This document shows, piece by piece, positions 37,150-45,975 of a stretch of 64,000 nt of DNA. This stretch comes from Streptomyces halobius (GTDB lineage Bacteria > Actinomycetota > Actinomycetes > Streptomycetales > Streptomycetaceae). A program made the translations under genes and the position numbers. The stretch covers positions 2,108,001 to 2,172,000 of the forward strand of contig NZ_CP086322.1 of NCBI RefSeq assembly GCF_023277745.1, read 5' to 3'. The number at the start of each line of letters is the position of its first letter. Positions within the stretch are counted from its first letter, which is position 1. The notes below the pieces were generated by a model that did no database searches, was not told where the DNA came from, and saw only the letters and a program-made list of their open reading frames with translations.

Positions 37150-38810
37150 CGGGCGCCCGCTCCCGTCCGTGCCGTGGTCCCGATGGCGTACCGGGGGGTG
37201 ATGGTCTGCGTCAGATAGGCGTCGGACATGTCCTGGTAGTAGCCGATCTCGCGAAGCCGGTTGAGGAACGCTGTGGAATTCGCGCGCAGCGCGGCCTGGT
37301 CGTCAAGGTGGGCGCCGGTGAAGCCGTCGCCGACCGGAAGGCGGTCGATGTAGAGCCCATAGCGATCCCTCAGCAAGGCAAGGAACTCGTCAACCCGCAT
37401 CGGCGAGGTCGCAAGGTCGCCGGACCCGTCGCCGCCCTCTCTGAGCAGCGAGACCTGGAGGAGCACTTCGAGGAGTCGGGCGTCCAGGACGAACCTGCGG
37501 GCGGAGGCGTCGCCCCCACGTCCGCCGCGCGGCTGAGCGAGCAGGGCGCCGGGCCGGTGTTTCAACAGCATCGAGTCAAGGCACTTCACGAACTGGCCTC
37601 GGTAGTACCGCCCTTTATAGTGCATCAGCATCTCGGTGTACTCGTCGAAGGGGTCGAGCCCAAGCTGGATGATCCGCTTGAGTTCGGGGGGAAGCTCGTC
37701 CTCTTCGTCCCGCACCCGGTTGACCCTTTGCAGGAAGAAGGCGTCGCGGTCTTTGCGGTAGGACTTGCCGAGCAGCCGCAGTGCCTCTTCCGGGGTGAAG
37801 TAGCTCCTTCCATTGGGGCGGCTCAGGGTGCCGGTCTTGGCGGCGAGGTGTTCAGCGAAATCATCGAGCTTCTTGATCTGGTACGTCGCCTGGATGAAGG
37901 GCGGGATGCGCCGGTACCAGATGTCCGCGCTGTGTTCGGCCAGGGCGGCGGCCGGCGTGCCCGGGGTGCCCTCCGCGTCGAGGAAGAGCCGTACCCGGTA
38001 CGGGCAGCGGTCGGCTGCCGCCGTGCCGGTGTGGCCCTTGCGGCAGGACCCTGGAACTGTGCTGGCATCGACGACCGCGGGCAGCAGCTTCATCATCCGC
38101 AGGTGGTAGAGCGACAGATGGAAGGCGAACAGCACCTTCAGGTAGTCCACCAGGACGGTGCGTGGCATGTGGTCCTGGTGGTAGAGCAGCCGCATGACGT
38201 CCTGGCAGAGCAGCTGTGCGGGTTCCGCGCACAGCTGCGGGTACGGAGTTCGGGGCTTGCCGGTGTCCGCCCGGTCCTGCATCTGGCCTCCGGCCAGCTC
38301 CACCAGGTGCAGCAGCGCTTGGGTCTCGACGTCGGTGCCCGCGCCGGGTGTGATCGTTCCGGTGGCGCGGTCCACGTCGGAGAAAAAGAACTCGCGGAGC
38401 CCTTTGAGGGCTCCCTCGTCTGCGGTGAGCATCTCGTACAGCTGCTCGTCGGCCCCGTAGGGGCGTGACTTGCGGCTGTTGCGGAAGCGGTAGGTGAATC
38501 CGTGCAGTGGCCGTGGGCCCGCCACCGACTCGTCTGCCTTGCCCCGGTTGACCAAGTCCAAGAGGTGGGTGGCGATCCACCGGGTGGTGTTCTCTCGATC
38601 GAAGCCCTCGAAGGCGTCGGGGTGCTCCAGGAACAGCTTGACGAACACCTCGACATCGAGCGTCCGGGATCGGCTGATCTTGCTGGGCAGGCCGCGGTGC
38701 CACAGGCGTGCGAGCAGCGCGGTGAGGACCCGGTCCATGTCAAGGGGCTTGTAGTCGATCCGGCTGACGCCCGGATGGTGAAAGGTGCCGAGCGCCCCGG
38801 TCAGCGCCAT
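37146..38810 (-). CDS. Defence operon component, DptG/MAD7-like (554 aa)
   Basis: A 554-residue protein with no signal or membrane span. It opens MALTGALGTFHHPGVSRIDY and continues with a helical N-terminal region, a central SCRKGH...DRCPYRVRLFLD segment that may bind zinc, and a C-terminal helical region ending NSTAFLNRLREIGYYQDMSDAY. It overlaps the upstream gene by 10 bp and the ATPase gene by 4 bp, so the three are translationally coupled. Order and sizes (truncated ATPase, about 550-residue protein, very large HerA ATPase) resemble dptF-dptG-dptH or the distal genes of methylation-associated defence loci. Exact family not confirmed. Confidence 0.55.
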   Translation of the reverse strand: MALTGALGTFHHPGVSRIDYKPLDMDRVLTALLARLWHRGLPSKISRSRTLDVEVFVKLFLEHPDAFEGFDRENTTRWIATHLLDLVNRGKADESVAGPRPLHGFTYRFRNSRKSRPYGADEQLYEMLTADEGALKGLREFFFSDVDRATGTITPGAGTDVETQALLHLVELAGGQMQDRADTGKPRTPYPQLCAEPAQLLCQDVMRLLYHQDHMPRTVLVDYLKVLFAFHLSLYHLRMMKLLPAVVDASTVPGSCRKGHTGTAAADRCPYRVRLFLDAEGTPGTPAAALAEHSADIWYRRIPPFIQATYQIKKLDDFAEHLAAKTGTLSRPNGRSYFTPEEALRLLGKSYRKDRDAFFLQRVNRVRDEEDELPPELKRIIQLGLDPFDEYTEMLMHYKGRYYRGQFVKCLDSMLLKHRPGALLAQPRGGRGGDASARRFVLDARLLEVLLQVSLLREGGDGSGDLATSPMRVDEFLALLRDRYGLYIDRLPVGDGFTGAHLDDQAALRANSTAFLNRLREIGYYQDMSDAYLTQTITPRYAIGTTARTGAGAR

Positions 38811-39944
38811 GCCGCCTCCTCTGCCCCGTCGGTGGCTCGTCCTTCGGCGGCCGAGCCATTGCTTTCCTGGCCGTCCTCAGCCGGTCCCGCTGTCAGTTCT
38901 TCCATGTGCAGTACGGAGTCCTCGGTGCGATGGATCCGGCGCAGGTCGTGCCCATGGGTGGTGAGGAGCACCTCCTGGTACGGGACGGCGGACAGCCGGT
39001 TCTTGAACACGGCGAGGGCGAGCTGTTGGCCCTGGAGGTCGGCGACCGACGGCCGGTAGCCCTGCTCGAACCGCTGAAGCAGTTCGAAAAGATCAAGTCG
39101 GATCTCCATCTCGGCGTTGCCGCCCCGACTGCCGACGGGGTCCCGGTAGCTGAGGCGCAGCGCGGTGCGGCCGGATTCGACGTATGGGGAGTCGGGTGCG
39201 GCGCCCGGTTCGAGGCGGAACCCTGCGGCGGGGAAGCGGCGGAAGCTGCGGATGGTGCCGCCCGACACGTTGCGGACCTTCAGCGCGAGTGCGCTCCCGA
39301 CGCGTTCCGGCGCCATCAGTCCTTCGCCTCGGTTGAGGGCGCGCAGGACGGCGTCTCGCTCCTGGTCAACTGAGGCATCGGTGGTCAGGAGTTCCATGAA
39401 GCGCAGCACCGAGGGGTAGGGCAGCATCCTCTGGGCCCGTTCCTCGTCATGGAGTTCGAAGTAGAGCAGGCGGCGGACGGCGTCCAGGTAGCGGCGGTGT
39501 TCTGCCGCCTGGTCCCCGTGGGAGGTACTGGCCCGGCCGAGCTCCTCGAACTGCCGGCCGAGCAGAACGCGGTCGCGGTCACCGCGCCCGTCCACAGTGA
39601 CCAGCGCTCCGTCCTCCAGAAGGCCGGTGTAGTCCAGTCGACGGTCGAGCCGGGGCTGGGGCGCGGCGGCGACGTCGGCTTCGCGGAGCAGGGACAGTAG
39701 ACGGTCGCGTTCCCGCAGACTCCCGTCATCGGCCGGGGGTGTACCCAGGTGCGCGGAGAAGTAGAAGCTGTCGAGGATCTGCTGGGTATCGCCGGCTGCG
39801 TACAGCTGGTGGATCTCGGAGCAGTCGCGGCCCGAGGTGAGGGTGTAGGCGAGGGCCGAACGCAGATCGCGCAGGGTGATGTGCAGCTTGCCGCGGAGCT
39901 GGGTGAGCTGGGGCTGGACGTAGTGAAGTCCGCAGACGAAGTCG
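38801..39944 (-). pseudogene. C-terminal fragment of the first defence gene (DptF-like)
   Basis: About 380 codons without a start, in a frame that becomes protein-like only below 39,944: QLTQLRGKLHITLRDLRSAL, SGRDCSEIHQLYAAGD and the C-terminal YRPSVADLQGQQLALAVFKN, PYQEVLLTTHGHDL. This looks like the tail of a P-loop ATPase that partners the two downstream genes. The upstream part of the long open frame reads as nonsense (arginine/proline rich). The 5' half was replaced by the replication-relaxation gene at the junction. Confidence 0.6.
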
Positions 39945-40722
39945 CCACGTGCAGATCCAGCTCGCGGGCTGTGCTGGTCAGGCGGTGGCGTAGGGCCTGG
40001 TCGCGGGACTGGGTGCGGGTGTGGATGAGGAGGGCGGGGCGGGTGTCGGTGGCGGTGGTGAAGGCGGCGTAGCCGGTGAGTTTGGCTTCGACGCGGGGCA
40101 GGGGTTGGCTGCCGGTGTCGTATTCGAGGAAGAACGGCAGCAGACGGTCGCCGTCGTGCCAGTGGGCGTAGGCGTCGGGGCGGATGATGTCGCCCCAGCG
40201 GCGGGCCGTGGAGCGTTCGGACAGCCACAGGCGTAGTCCGGTGTCGGGGGTGGTGTGGGCTTTGGCGGCGAGGTGGGTGAGGAGTTCGTTGACGCCCAGG
40301 TCGTGGCCGAGGGATGGGGAGTAGGCGATGCGGCCGGTGTGGGTGGGGCGCCAGCCGAGTGCGGAGGTGTCCAGGCCGGCGTGGGCGGCGAGAAGGGCGG
40401 CTCCGAGGGGGCCGAGGGTGTAGTGCTCGGGGGCGGAGCCGGTGGCGGTGAGGGGGCGGAAGGAGTCGAGGACGGCGTGTTGGTGGAGGGTGCGCAGGCG
40501 GCGTTGGGCGGAGCGCAGTGAGATGTGGGCGAGGCACGCGAGCTGATCTGTTGTCAGGACGCGGTGCTCGTAGAGCATCCGTGCCAGCCACAGGTCGCGG
40601 GCGGTGAGTCGGCGGGCGAGCTCGGCGACGTCCGTGTGTCGGGTGGTGCGGGGGCGGGTGGTGGCGGCGCGGGCGGTGTAGCGGGAGCCGGGGCCGAAGG
40701 CGGGGCGCGGGAGTGCGGGCAT
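39940..40722 (-). pseudogene. Replication-relaxation family protein, truncated 3' end
   Basis: The first about 260 residues of a replication-relaxation protein: a winged helix-turn-helix (RDLWLARMLYEHRVLTTDQL, SAQRRLRTLHQHAVL) followed by ERSTARRWGDIIRPDAY and FFLEYDTGSQPLPRVEAKL, a nuclease-like core typical of the family. At about 39,940 it crosses into the defence gene and then runs out of frame to a stop at 39385. These proteins accompany actinobacterial conjugative elements and are thought to act in DNA processing. It lies 39 bp after the coupling-protein gene. Confidence 0.7.
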
Positions 40723-40761
40723 GACGGATCACCACACGGTGCTGAGTCGGGGGATGAAGGT

Positions 40762-43179
40762 TCAGGGGCGGGCGGCGGGTCGGGGTCCGTTGCGGCCGGC
40801 GGCTGCTGCCCGTAGGTCTTTGGCGCGGCCGGGTACGGCGGGTGGTAGGGGGCGGGTGGTGAGGGTGAAGGCGGTGGATTCCGCGCCGCTGGTCAGGAGG
40901 TGGGCTGTGGCCTGGTACGGGCCGAGGTGGGCCAGGTCGTGCGCGGCCAGGGAGGGAAGCGTGTGGCGTTCCAGGGCGTTGGCGTCTTCGGGGGAGGCGT
41001 TGAAGAAGACCTTGTTGCGGGCGTTGGCGGAGATGCCTTCGCGCAGGTCGCGCGGGAGCTGGGCGAGGTGCTGGTGGGCCAGGAGCATGGACAGCCGGTA
41101 GCCGCGGGCTTCGGCGAGCATGTCCTCCAGCGGGTAGGGCAAGTTCAGGAAGTTGTGGGCCTCGTCGATGCTCAACGTGGCGTCGACCCGCCGGTGTTCG
41201 GGCATCCGTGCGCGGGCAGCGGCGGCCTGCCAGGTTCCGGCGACGATGAAGGAGCCCAGCAGGCGGGCGGTTTCTTCGCCGAGGGCGCCTTTGGGGAGGC
41301 GAGCGAGCAGGATGCCGCCGTCGAGGACTTGGGTGAGGTCGAAGGTGGAGGGGCCGGCGGCGATGGCGCGGCGGGCGAAGTCGCGCAGCAGGAAAGCGCG
41401 CAGCTTGTTCATCACTGGGCCGACCACTGCGGCGCGGGAGGGTTCGGACATGGACTCGTACCAGGCCCAGAAGCCCCGCAGGACGGGGTCTTGGAGGGCG
41501 GGGATGATGCGTAGCCGGTAGGCGCTTTCGCCGAGCAGGCGGGGGATGTCGGCGAGGGTGACGAGCTGGTGGGTGCGGTGGCGGTGTTTGAGGAGGGTCA
41601 GGCAGGCGGCGCGCATGACGTCGTCGGTGCGTGGGCCCCAGAAGGCGGTGAAGATCCGGCGGAAGATGCCGGTGATGTTGTCGACGACGACATCGATGTC
41701 CGCGCCGTCGAGCACGTTCAGGCACGGGGGCAGGTGCGGGTCGTCCGGGTCGATGAGCACGAGACGGTCGGCGCAGGTGTCGGGGAGGCGGTCCAGCAGG
41801 TCGGTTACCAGGTCGCCCTTTGGGTCGATGACGATGACGCCGCGGTGCTGGCGCACGTCATCGAGCGCGAGGTTCGCGATCAGGGTGGACTTGCCCGACC
41901 CTGTCGCACCCATGACATGAAGATGGTGGCGGGCGTCGGGCACCGCCAGACCTACGCCCCGGCGGGCACCCGTATCGGAACGCCCCAGAGGCTTGACCCC
42001 GTTGCCAGGCGCAGGCTCGGGGATCTGCGGCGGTGGCAGGACGGAGCGTGCCCCGGCCCGCCGAATACCTGGCGCATCTGCGTCGAAGGGGAGGTGGGCA
42101 AGGGCGGCGAGTTCGGGGACAGACAGCAGCGTGGTGCGGGAGGAAGAAGGGTAGTGGCGTGCGCTCAGGTGGGGCTCGGGGTGGGCCAAGCGGGTGCGGG
42201 CGAGGTAGGTGCGGTCGGCGAACAGGCCGAACGCGGACGCCAGCGCATGCGCCCGGCCCCGCGCCGCATCCTGCGCTCGCTCGTGTTCGGGGGCGCAGGA
42301 TGCGGCGTAGGTGAGGACGCACTGCCACTGAGAGCCGGAGAGCTTTGCCGCCGACTGCCGTACCGCAGTGCTGTGTTCGGGATCCTGCTTGCTCGTGGCG
42401 GAGGGCTGGGCACGGTGGAGGAGAAGTGCGGCCAGGGCGGGCAATCGGGCGGGAGTGCGCCCGGCTTTGAGGCGGCGGGCCTGGCGGTGGGCTCGGCGTA
42501 GTGCGCTGCCGGTGGCCGGGCGGGCCAGGATCTGCACGCACGCGGACTCCTCGTCGGCCATGCCGGTGGCGGCCTGCAGCAGTGCACGCAGGGGGTCGGT
42601 GGGGTGGTCGGTACGCAGAGGCAGGACATCGGGCCGGGCCAGTCGCAGGTGTCCGGCAGTGACCGGGTGCCTGTCCGGGAGGAGGGAGGCGGGTTCGGTG
42701 ACGCGGGTGTGGGCGCCCGGCCAGGCGGCCTCCACCGCGCGACGTACCAGGCCCAGCGGCACCGTGCCCGGGACCCACAAGCGGATACACAGGCCGGTGT
42801 GTGACCAGGTGTATTCGAAGGCGAGGTGGGGCTGCCCGGTGGTGATACGCCGCCACCACGGACGCAGGAGACCAGACAGCTGCGCCCACAGCACTTCCCC
42901 GCCTTTCGGCGCGACGTGTGGCGGGGCGAGGACCTCTACGCAGCGGGCGCCGTTGGCGAACTTCCGTTGCTGCCAGCGCAACAGGCGGCGCCAGCCGGTG
43001 TACCCACATGCCGTGGACACGAGGGCGGCGGGAATCAGGAGAGGTGCGGACGCAGCACACCGGTCTAAGGCTGTGCGGATGGCCGTGATCCCGAACGACT
43101 GCGGGTGGGTGAGGAAGTCGACCAGCCATCCGTGCGGCTGGGCGGCAGAAAGCAGTTCGTACGCTGTCACGTCTCCCAC
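40762..43179 (-). CDS. Type IV secretion coupling ATPase (VirD4/TraG-like)
   Basis: An 805-residue conjugation coupling protein. The N terminus has a hydrophobic stretch (LLIPAALVSTACGYTGW). The ATPase part has HVMGATGSGKSTLIANLAL (Walker A, about residues 417-430), GVIVIDPKGDLVTDLL, a TLSIDEAHNFLNLP Walker B at about 665, and the AHQHLAQLP sensor segment. The C-terminal region fits the TraM-recognition/DUF4143-like tail of these proteins. It overlaps virB4 by 13 bp and is co-oriented with the other secretion genes. Role: bring the relaxosome DNA to the secretion channel at the membrane. Confidence 0.85.
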   Translation of the reverse strand: MGDVTAYELLSAAQPHGWLVDFLTHPQSFGITAIRTALDRCAASAPLLIPAALVSTACGYTGWRRLLRWQQRKFANGARCVEVLAPPHVAPKGGEVLWAQLSGLLRPWWRRITTGQPHLAFEYTWSHTGLCIRLWVPGTVPLGLVRRAVEAAWPGAHTRVTEPASLLPDRHPVTAGHLRLARPDVLPLRTDHPTDPLRALLQAATGMADEESACVQILARPATGSALRRAHRQARRLKAGRTPARLPALAALLLHRAQPSATSKQDPEHSTAVRQSAAKLSGSQWQCVLTYAASCAPEHERAQDAARGRAHALASAFGLFADRTYLARTRLAHPEPHLSARHYPSSSRTTLLSVPELAALAHLPFDADAPGIRRAGARSVLPPPQIPEPAPGNGVKPLGRSDTGARRGVGLAVPDARHHLHVMGATGSGKSTLIANLALDDVRQHRGVIVIDPKGDLVTDLLDRLPDTCADRLVLIDPDDPHLPPCLNVLDGADIDVVVDNITGIFRRIFTAFWGPRTDDVMRAACLTLLKHRHRTHQLVTLADIPRLLGESAYRLRIIPALQDPVLRGFWAWYESMSEPSRAAVVGPVMNKLRAFLLRDFARRAIAAGPSTFDLTQVLDGGILLARLPKGALGEETARLLGSFIVAGTWQAAAARARMPEHRRVDATLSIDEAHNFLNLPYPLEDMLAEARGYRLSMLLAHQHLAQLPRDLREGISANARNKVFFNASPEDANALERHTLPSLAAHDLAHLGPYQATAHLLTSGAESTAFTLTTRPLPPAVPGRAKDLRAAAAGRNGPRPAARP

Positions 43180-45023
43180 TCCCCGGCGCTGGCGGCCTGA
43201 TCGATGTACCCGCCATCGGGATCGAGGCCGTCGTTCAAGTGCTGGGCGGCGAGCTCGCCCGGGTCCGTCGTGATCACGTCGTGTTCGCCGGGCGCTGCGA
43301 CGCTGATCAGGGCGACCTTGTGGCGGCGGTCGCCGGTCAGCAGCAGTGCCTCGCCACGGGAAGCCGAGAGCAGAAACTGCCGCTCGCCGTGGCAGAGGTG
43401 GAAGTTCTCGCTGATCGTTTCGATGGCCTGCGGGGCCTGGCGCAGCAGGATCTGGGTGGCGGCGTTCGAGACGATGGCCCGCCCCAGCGGAGAGCTGAGC
43501 ACATCATCGGCGTCCTGGGTGATCACGTCCAGACCGGTCCAGTACTTGCGGGCGGCTTTGGCCATACGGAACAGGAACTGGGCGCCGGCCCCCTCGCGCA
43601 TCAGCAGCCACGCCTCGTCCACCACCACGAGATGGCGGCCGGCTTCGGGACGGGAAGTGACCTGCCGCCAGATCGCGTCCAGGGCGAGCAGCATCGCCGG
43701 TGCCTTGACTTCTTCCGGCAGCTGGCGGAGTGCGTAGATCACCAGATGACCGGAGGTGGCTGTGGTGCTGGGGCCGTTGAACAGCTGGGCGTGGGAGCCG
43801 GTGGTGTACGGGGCCAGCCGGTCGTCGAGATCGGCTGCCGCCTGGCTGCCGTCCTCGGCCAGGACAGCGGTGAGGTCGGCGAGTGTCGGTGGGGTGCGGG
43901 TCCAGGTGCGCGCGTCGCCGGTGATCCCGGCACGTGCGTACGCGGCGAGGACTGCCCGGTCGAGCACCGCCTTCTCCGCCGGAGTGAGGTCGGTGCCCAG
44001 GAGGACGGCCAGGAAGGTGTGCAGGAACAGCACCCGGCGGGTCAGGACATCTTCCTCGCCATCTTTTGCAGCCGGGAGGTCGAAGGGGTTGAGGCGTACT
44101 CCATCGGCGCCGAGCGCTACGACCTGTCCGCCGACGGTTTCGGCGAGGCGGACATACTCGTCTTCCGGGTCGATCACGGAGGCGGTGACGCCGGTGAACA
44201 GCAGCCGCAGCAATTCGAGTTTGGCGAGATAGGACTTGCCGGCGCCGGAGCGGGCCAAGGTGATGGAGTTGTAGTTGTCCTGCGCGAAGCGGTCCCACAG
44301 CACCGGCGCCCCGGAGACCGCGTTGAGCCCGTACAACACCCCCGCGGCTTCGCCGTCCGCACCGGTCGCGGGCGGCAGGTCGGGGCTGGTGAAGGGGAAG
44401 CACGTGGCGAGGGCGGCGGTATCGAAGGTGCGGCGGATCTTGAGCGTATCGATGCCGAGCGGGAGGGTGGCGAGCCAGCCGGGCAGCGCCCGGTAGGTGG
44501 TCGGCGCCACCGACATGAGCAAGGACTCGGCGATAGCGCGGACGGCGGCGGCCTGCTCGGCGAGGGCGTCCTCGTCCGGGGCGTGGACGGTCAGGTAGAG
44601 GGCGACGTGGAAGAGTTTTCCCTCGCCACGAGCGATGCGGTAGGCGAGTTCAGCTGCGTCCGCAGCAACGGCCTCCACCTCCGGATCATCCAGGTTCCCC
44701 TTGTCGAAACCTGCGCGGCGGCCGGATTCCAGCCGGGCGCGCTGCTTCTTCAGCCCGGCTGCGGCCACCGGGTTGGGGACCGGTTCGATGTGCAGAGCGA
44801 TATCGAGATGCCCGGGGAAATTCAGCAGCGGGGCGAGCCAGCCAGGGGTGACCTCGGCCGGGTAACCCGTGACCACGAGCGTGGTGGCCAGATGGGCGCC
44901 GATCGCCAGGGCTCGGGCATGGACTTCGATGGCCTCGGGGCCGGCCACGTCGAGCAGTGCCGCACCGTCGAGGGCTGGGTCTGGGGAGGGGCGGCGCCAG
45001 CGGCCAGGGAGCAGGCGAGTCAC
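43167..45023 (-). CDS. VirB4-like conjugation ATPase
   Basis: A 618-residue AAA ATPase of the VirB4/TraC family, energising assembly of the type IV secretion channel. Walker A is LARSGAGKSYLAKLELLR at about residues 255-270, ASVIDPEDEYVRLAETVGG follows as in VirB4, and Walker B is LVVVDEAWLLMREG at about 466. The C-terminal RQAPQAIETISENFHLCHGE is also characteristic. Start and stop overlap the neighbouring prgI-like and coupling-protein genes. Confidence 0.88.
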   Translation of the reverse strand: MTRLLPGRWRRPSPDPALDGAALLDVAGPEAIEVHARALAIGAHLATTLVVTGYPAEVTPGWLAPLLNFPGHLDIALHIEPVPNPVAAAGLKKQRARLESGRRAGFDKGNLDDPEVEAVAADAAELAYRIARGEGKLFHVALYLTVHAPDEDALAEQAAAVRAIAESLLMSVAPTTYRALPGWLATLPLGIDTLKIRRTFDTAALATCFPFTSPDLPPATGADGEAAGVLYGLNAVSGAPVLWDRFAQDNYNSITLARSGAGKSYLAKLELLRLLFTGVTASVIDPEDEYVRLAETVGGQVVALGADGVRLNPFDLPAAKDGEEDVLTRRVLFLHTFLAVLLGTDLTPAEKAVLDRAVLAAYARAGITGDARTWTRTPPTLADLTAVLAEDGSQAAADLDDRLAPYTTGSHAQLFNGPSTTATSGHLVIYALRQLPEEVKAPAMLLALDAIWRQVTSRPEAGRHLVVVDEAWLLMREGAGAQFLFRMAKAARKYWTGLDVITQDADDVLSSPLGRAIVSNAATQILLRQAPQAIETISENFHLCHGERQFLLSASRGEALLLTGDRRHKVALISVAAPGEHDVITTDPGELAAQHLNDGLDPDGGYIDQAASAGEWET

Positions 45024-45970
45024 GTGCGGTCACCGTCCGATCCGTCGGCGGGCAGGGTGGGGGTGTCGGGGTTGCAGGCCGCGCTCACCAGCTCGGCGCT
45101 CTGTGGGCCATCCAGGGGCGTGAGGGTGATCTCGGCCGGAGTCAGAGCACGGGCGGCCTCGTCCAGGCGCTGCAGCACCCGCCCCTCACCCGAGCTCCGC
45201 CGCACGCCGTGCGCGGTGGATTCCTCGCGGGCGACCAGAAGGACCTGACGTCCCAGCAGGTTGTCGCCCGCAGCGAGGTCGGCGAGGAAGTCGGCATGCG
45301 CGCGGGCGGCCTGCTCCAGCGCCGGGTGCGGCAGTGCGGCGGCATGGTGGTGCAGCGTGGCGGCGAGGGGGGTGAGGTTGATGCGGTGGCAGCGCACCAG
45401 CAGCTGGGTGGGGCCGGTCAGAGAATTGAGCCAGCGGGCGAAGGCGGCGGTCAGGCCCTGTTGTTCGGCGCCCGAGCGCAGTTCGAAGTTGACCGTGGAA
45501 CACGTCGCCACGGCGGAATTCCCCTCGCCGCCCAGGTCGAGCACCCCATCAGGGGTGATGCCGTCATAGGGCATACGCATGGCGGCTGGAGGTGCTCCTG
45601 CGGCCTTCGCCCAGCGGGAGGGGACGACGGTGGGCAGGGGTGGTACCCCTTCGGGGGCATGCACCCGGCGTTTGGCGGTGCGGGCGTGGGCGAGGGCGGC
45701 GGCCAGGAAGCGATCCAGACCGATGCCCTCCCGCTGGCCGAGCGCGAGCGCGGCGACCGCCCCGGCGACGGGAATCACCAATGCCGCGTAGGTGAAGGGC
45801 GTCATGAAGGAGCGGGTCGCCCACCAGCCGCCGTAGAGCACCGCGGCTGCGGAGGCGAGGATGGCGGTCTGCCTGGCGGTAAAGGGGCCCAGAAGGCGGT
45901 CGGGACGGGAGATGTCCGCGGGGATGCGCGTGCCGTGCGGAGCATCTGCCGGGTCGTCAGGTCCGTTCAT
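45020..45970 (-). CDS. PrgI-family type IV secretion protein
   Basis: A 316-residue protein beginning at ATG 45970 inside a much longer spurious frame. Residues about 20-90 contain two membrane spans (TAILASAAAVLYGGWWA and YAALVIPVAGAVAALALGQ) preceded by RIPADISRPDRLLGPFTARQ, the PrgI domain layout. The soluble C-terminal part is beta/alpha with RLDEAARALTPAEITLTPLD. In Gram-positive conjugation systems PrgI-like proteins sit next to VirB4 in the membrane complex, as here. Confidence 0.78.
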   Translation of the reverse strand: MNGPDDPADAPHGTRIPADISRPDRLLGPFTARQTAILASAAAVLYGGWWATRSFMTPFTYAALVIPVAGAVAALALGQREGIGLDRFLAAALAHARTAKRRVHAPEGVPPLPTVVPSRWAKAAGAPPAAMRMPYDGITPDGVLDLGGEGNSAVATCSTVNFELRSGAEQQGLTAAFARWLNSLTGPTQLLVRCHRINLTPLAATLHHHAAALPHPALEQAARAHADFLADLAAGDNLLGRQVLLVAREESTAHGVRRSSGEGRVLQRLDEAARALTPAEITLTPLDGPQSAELVSAACNPDTPTLPADGSDGDRT

Positions 45971-45975
45971 GTGGG

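Noticed and set aside
38801..41725. A single 974-codon minus-strand gene
   Set aside because: Only the last about 380 codons read like protein; the upstream part is arginine/proline-rich and lies opposite in frame to the coupling-protein and replication-relaxation genes.
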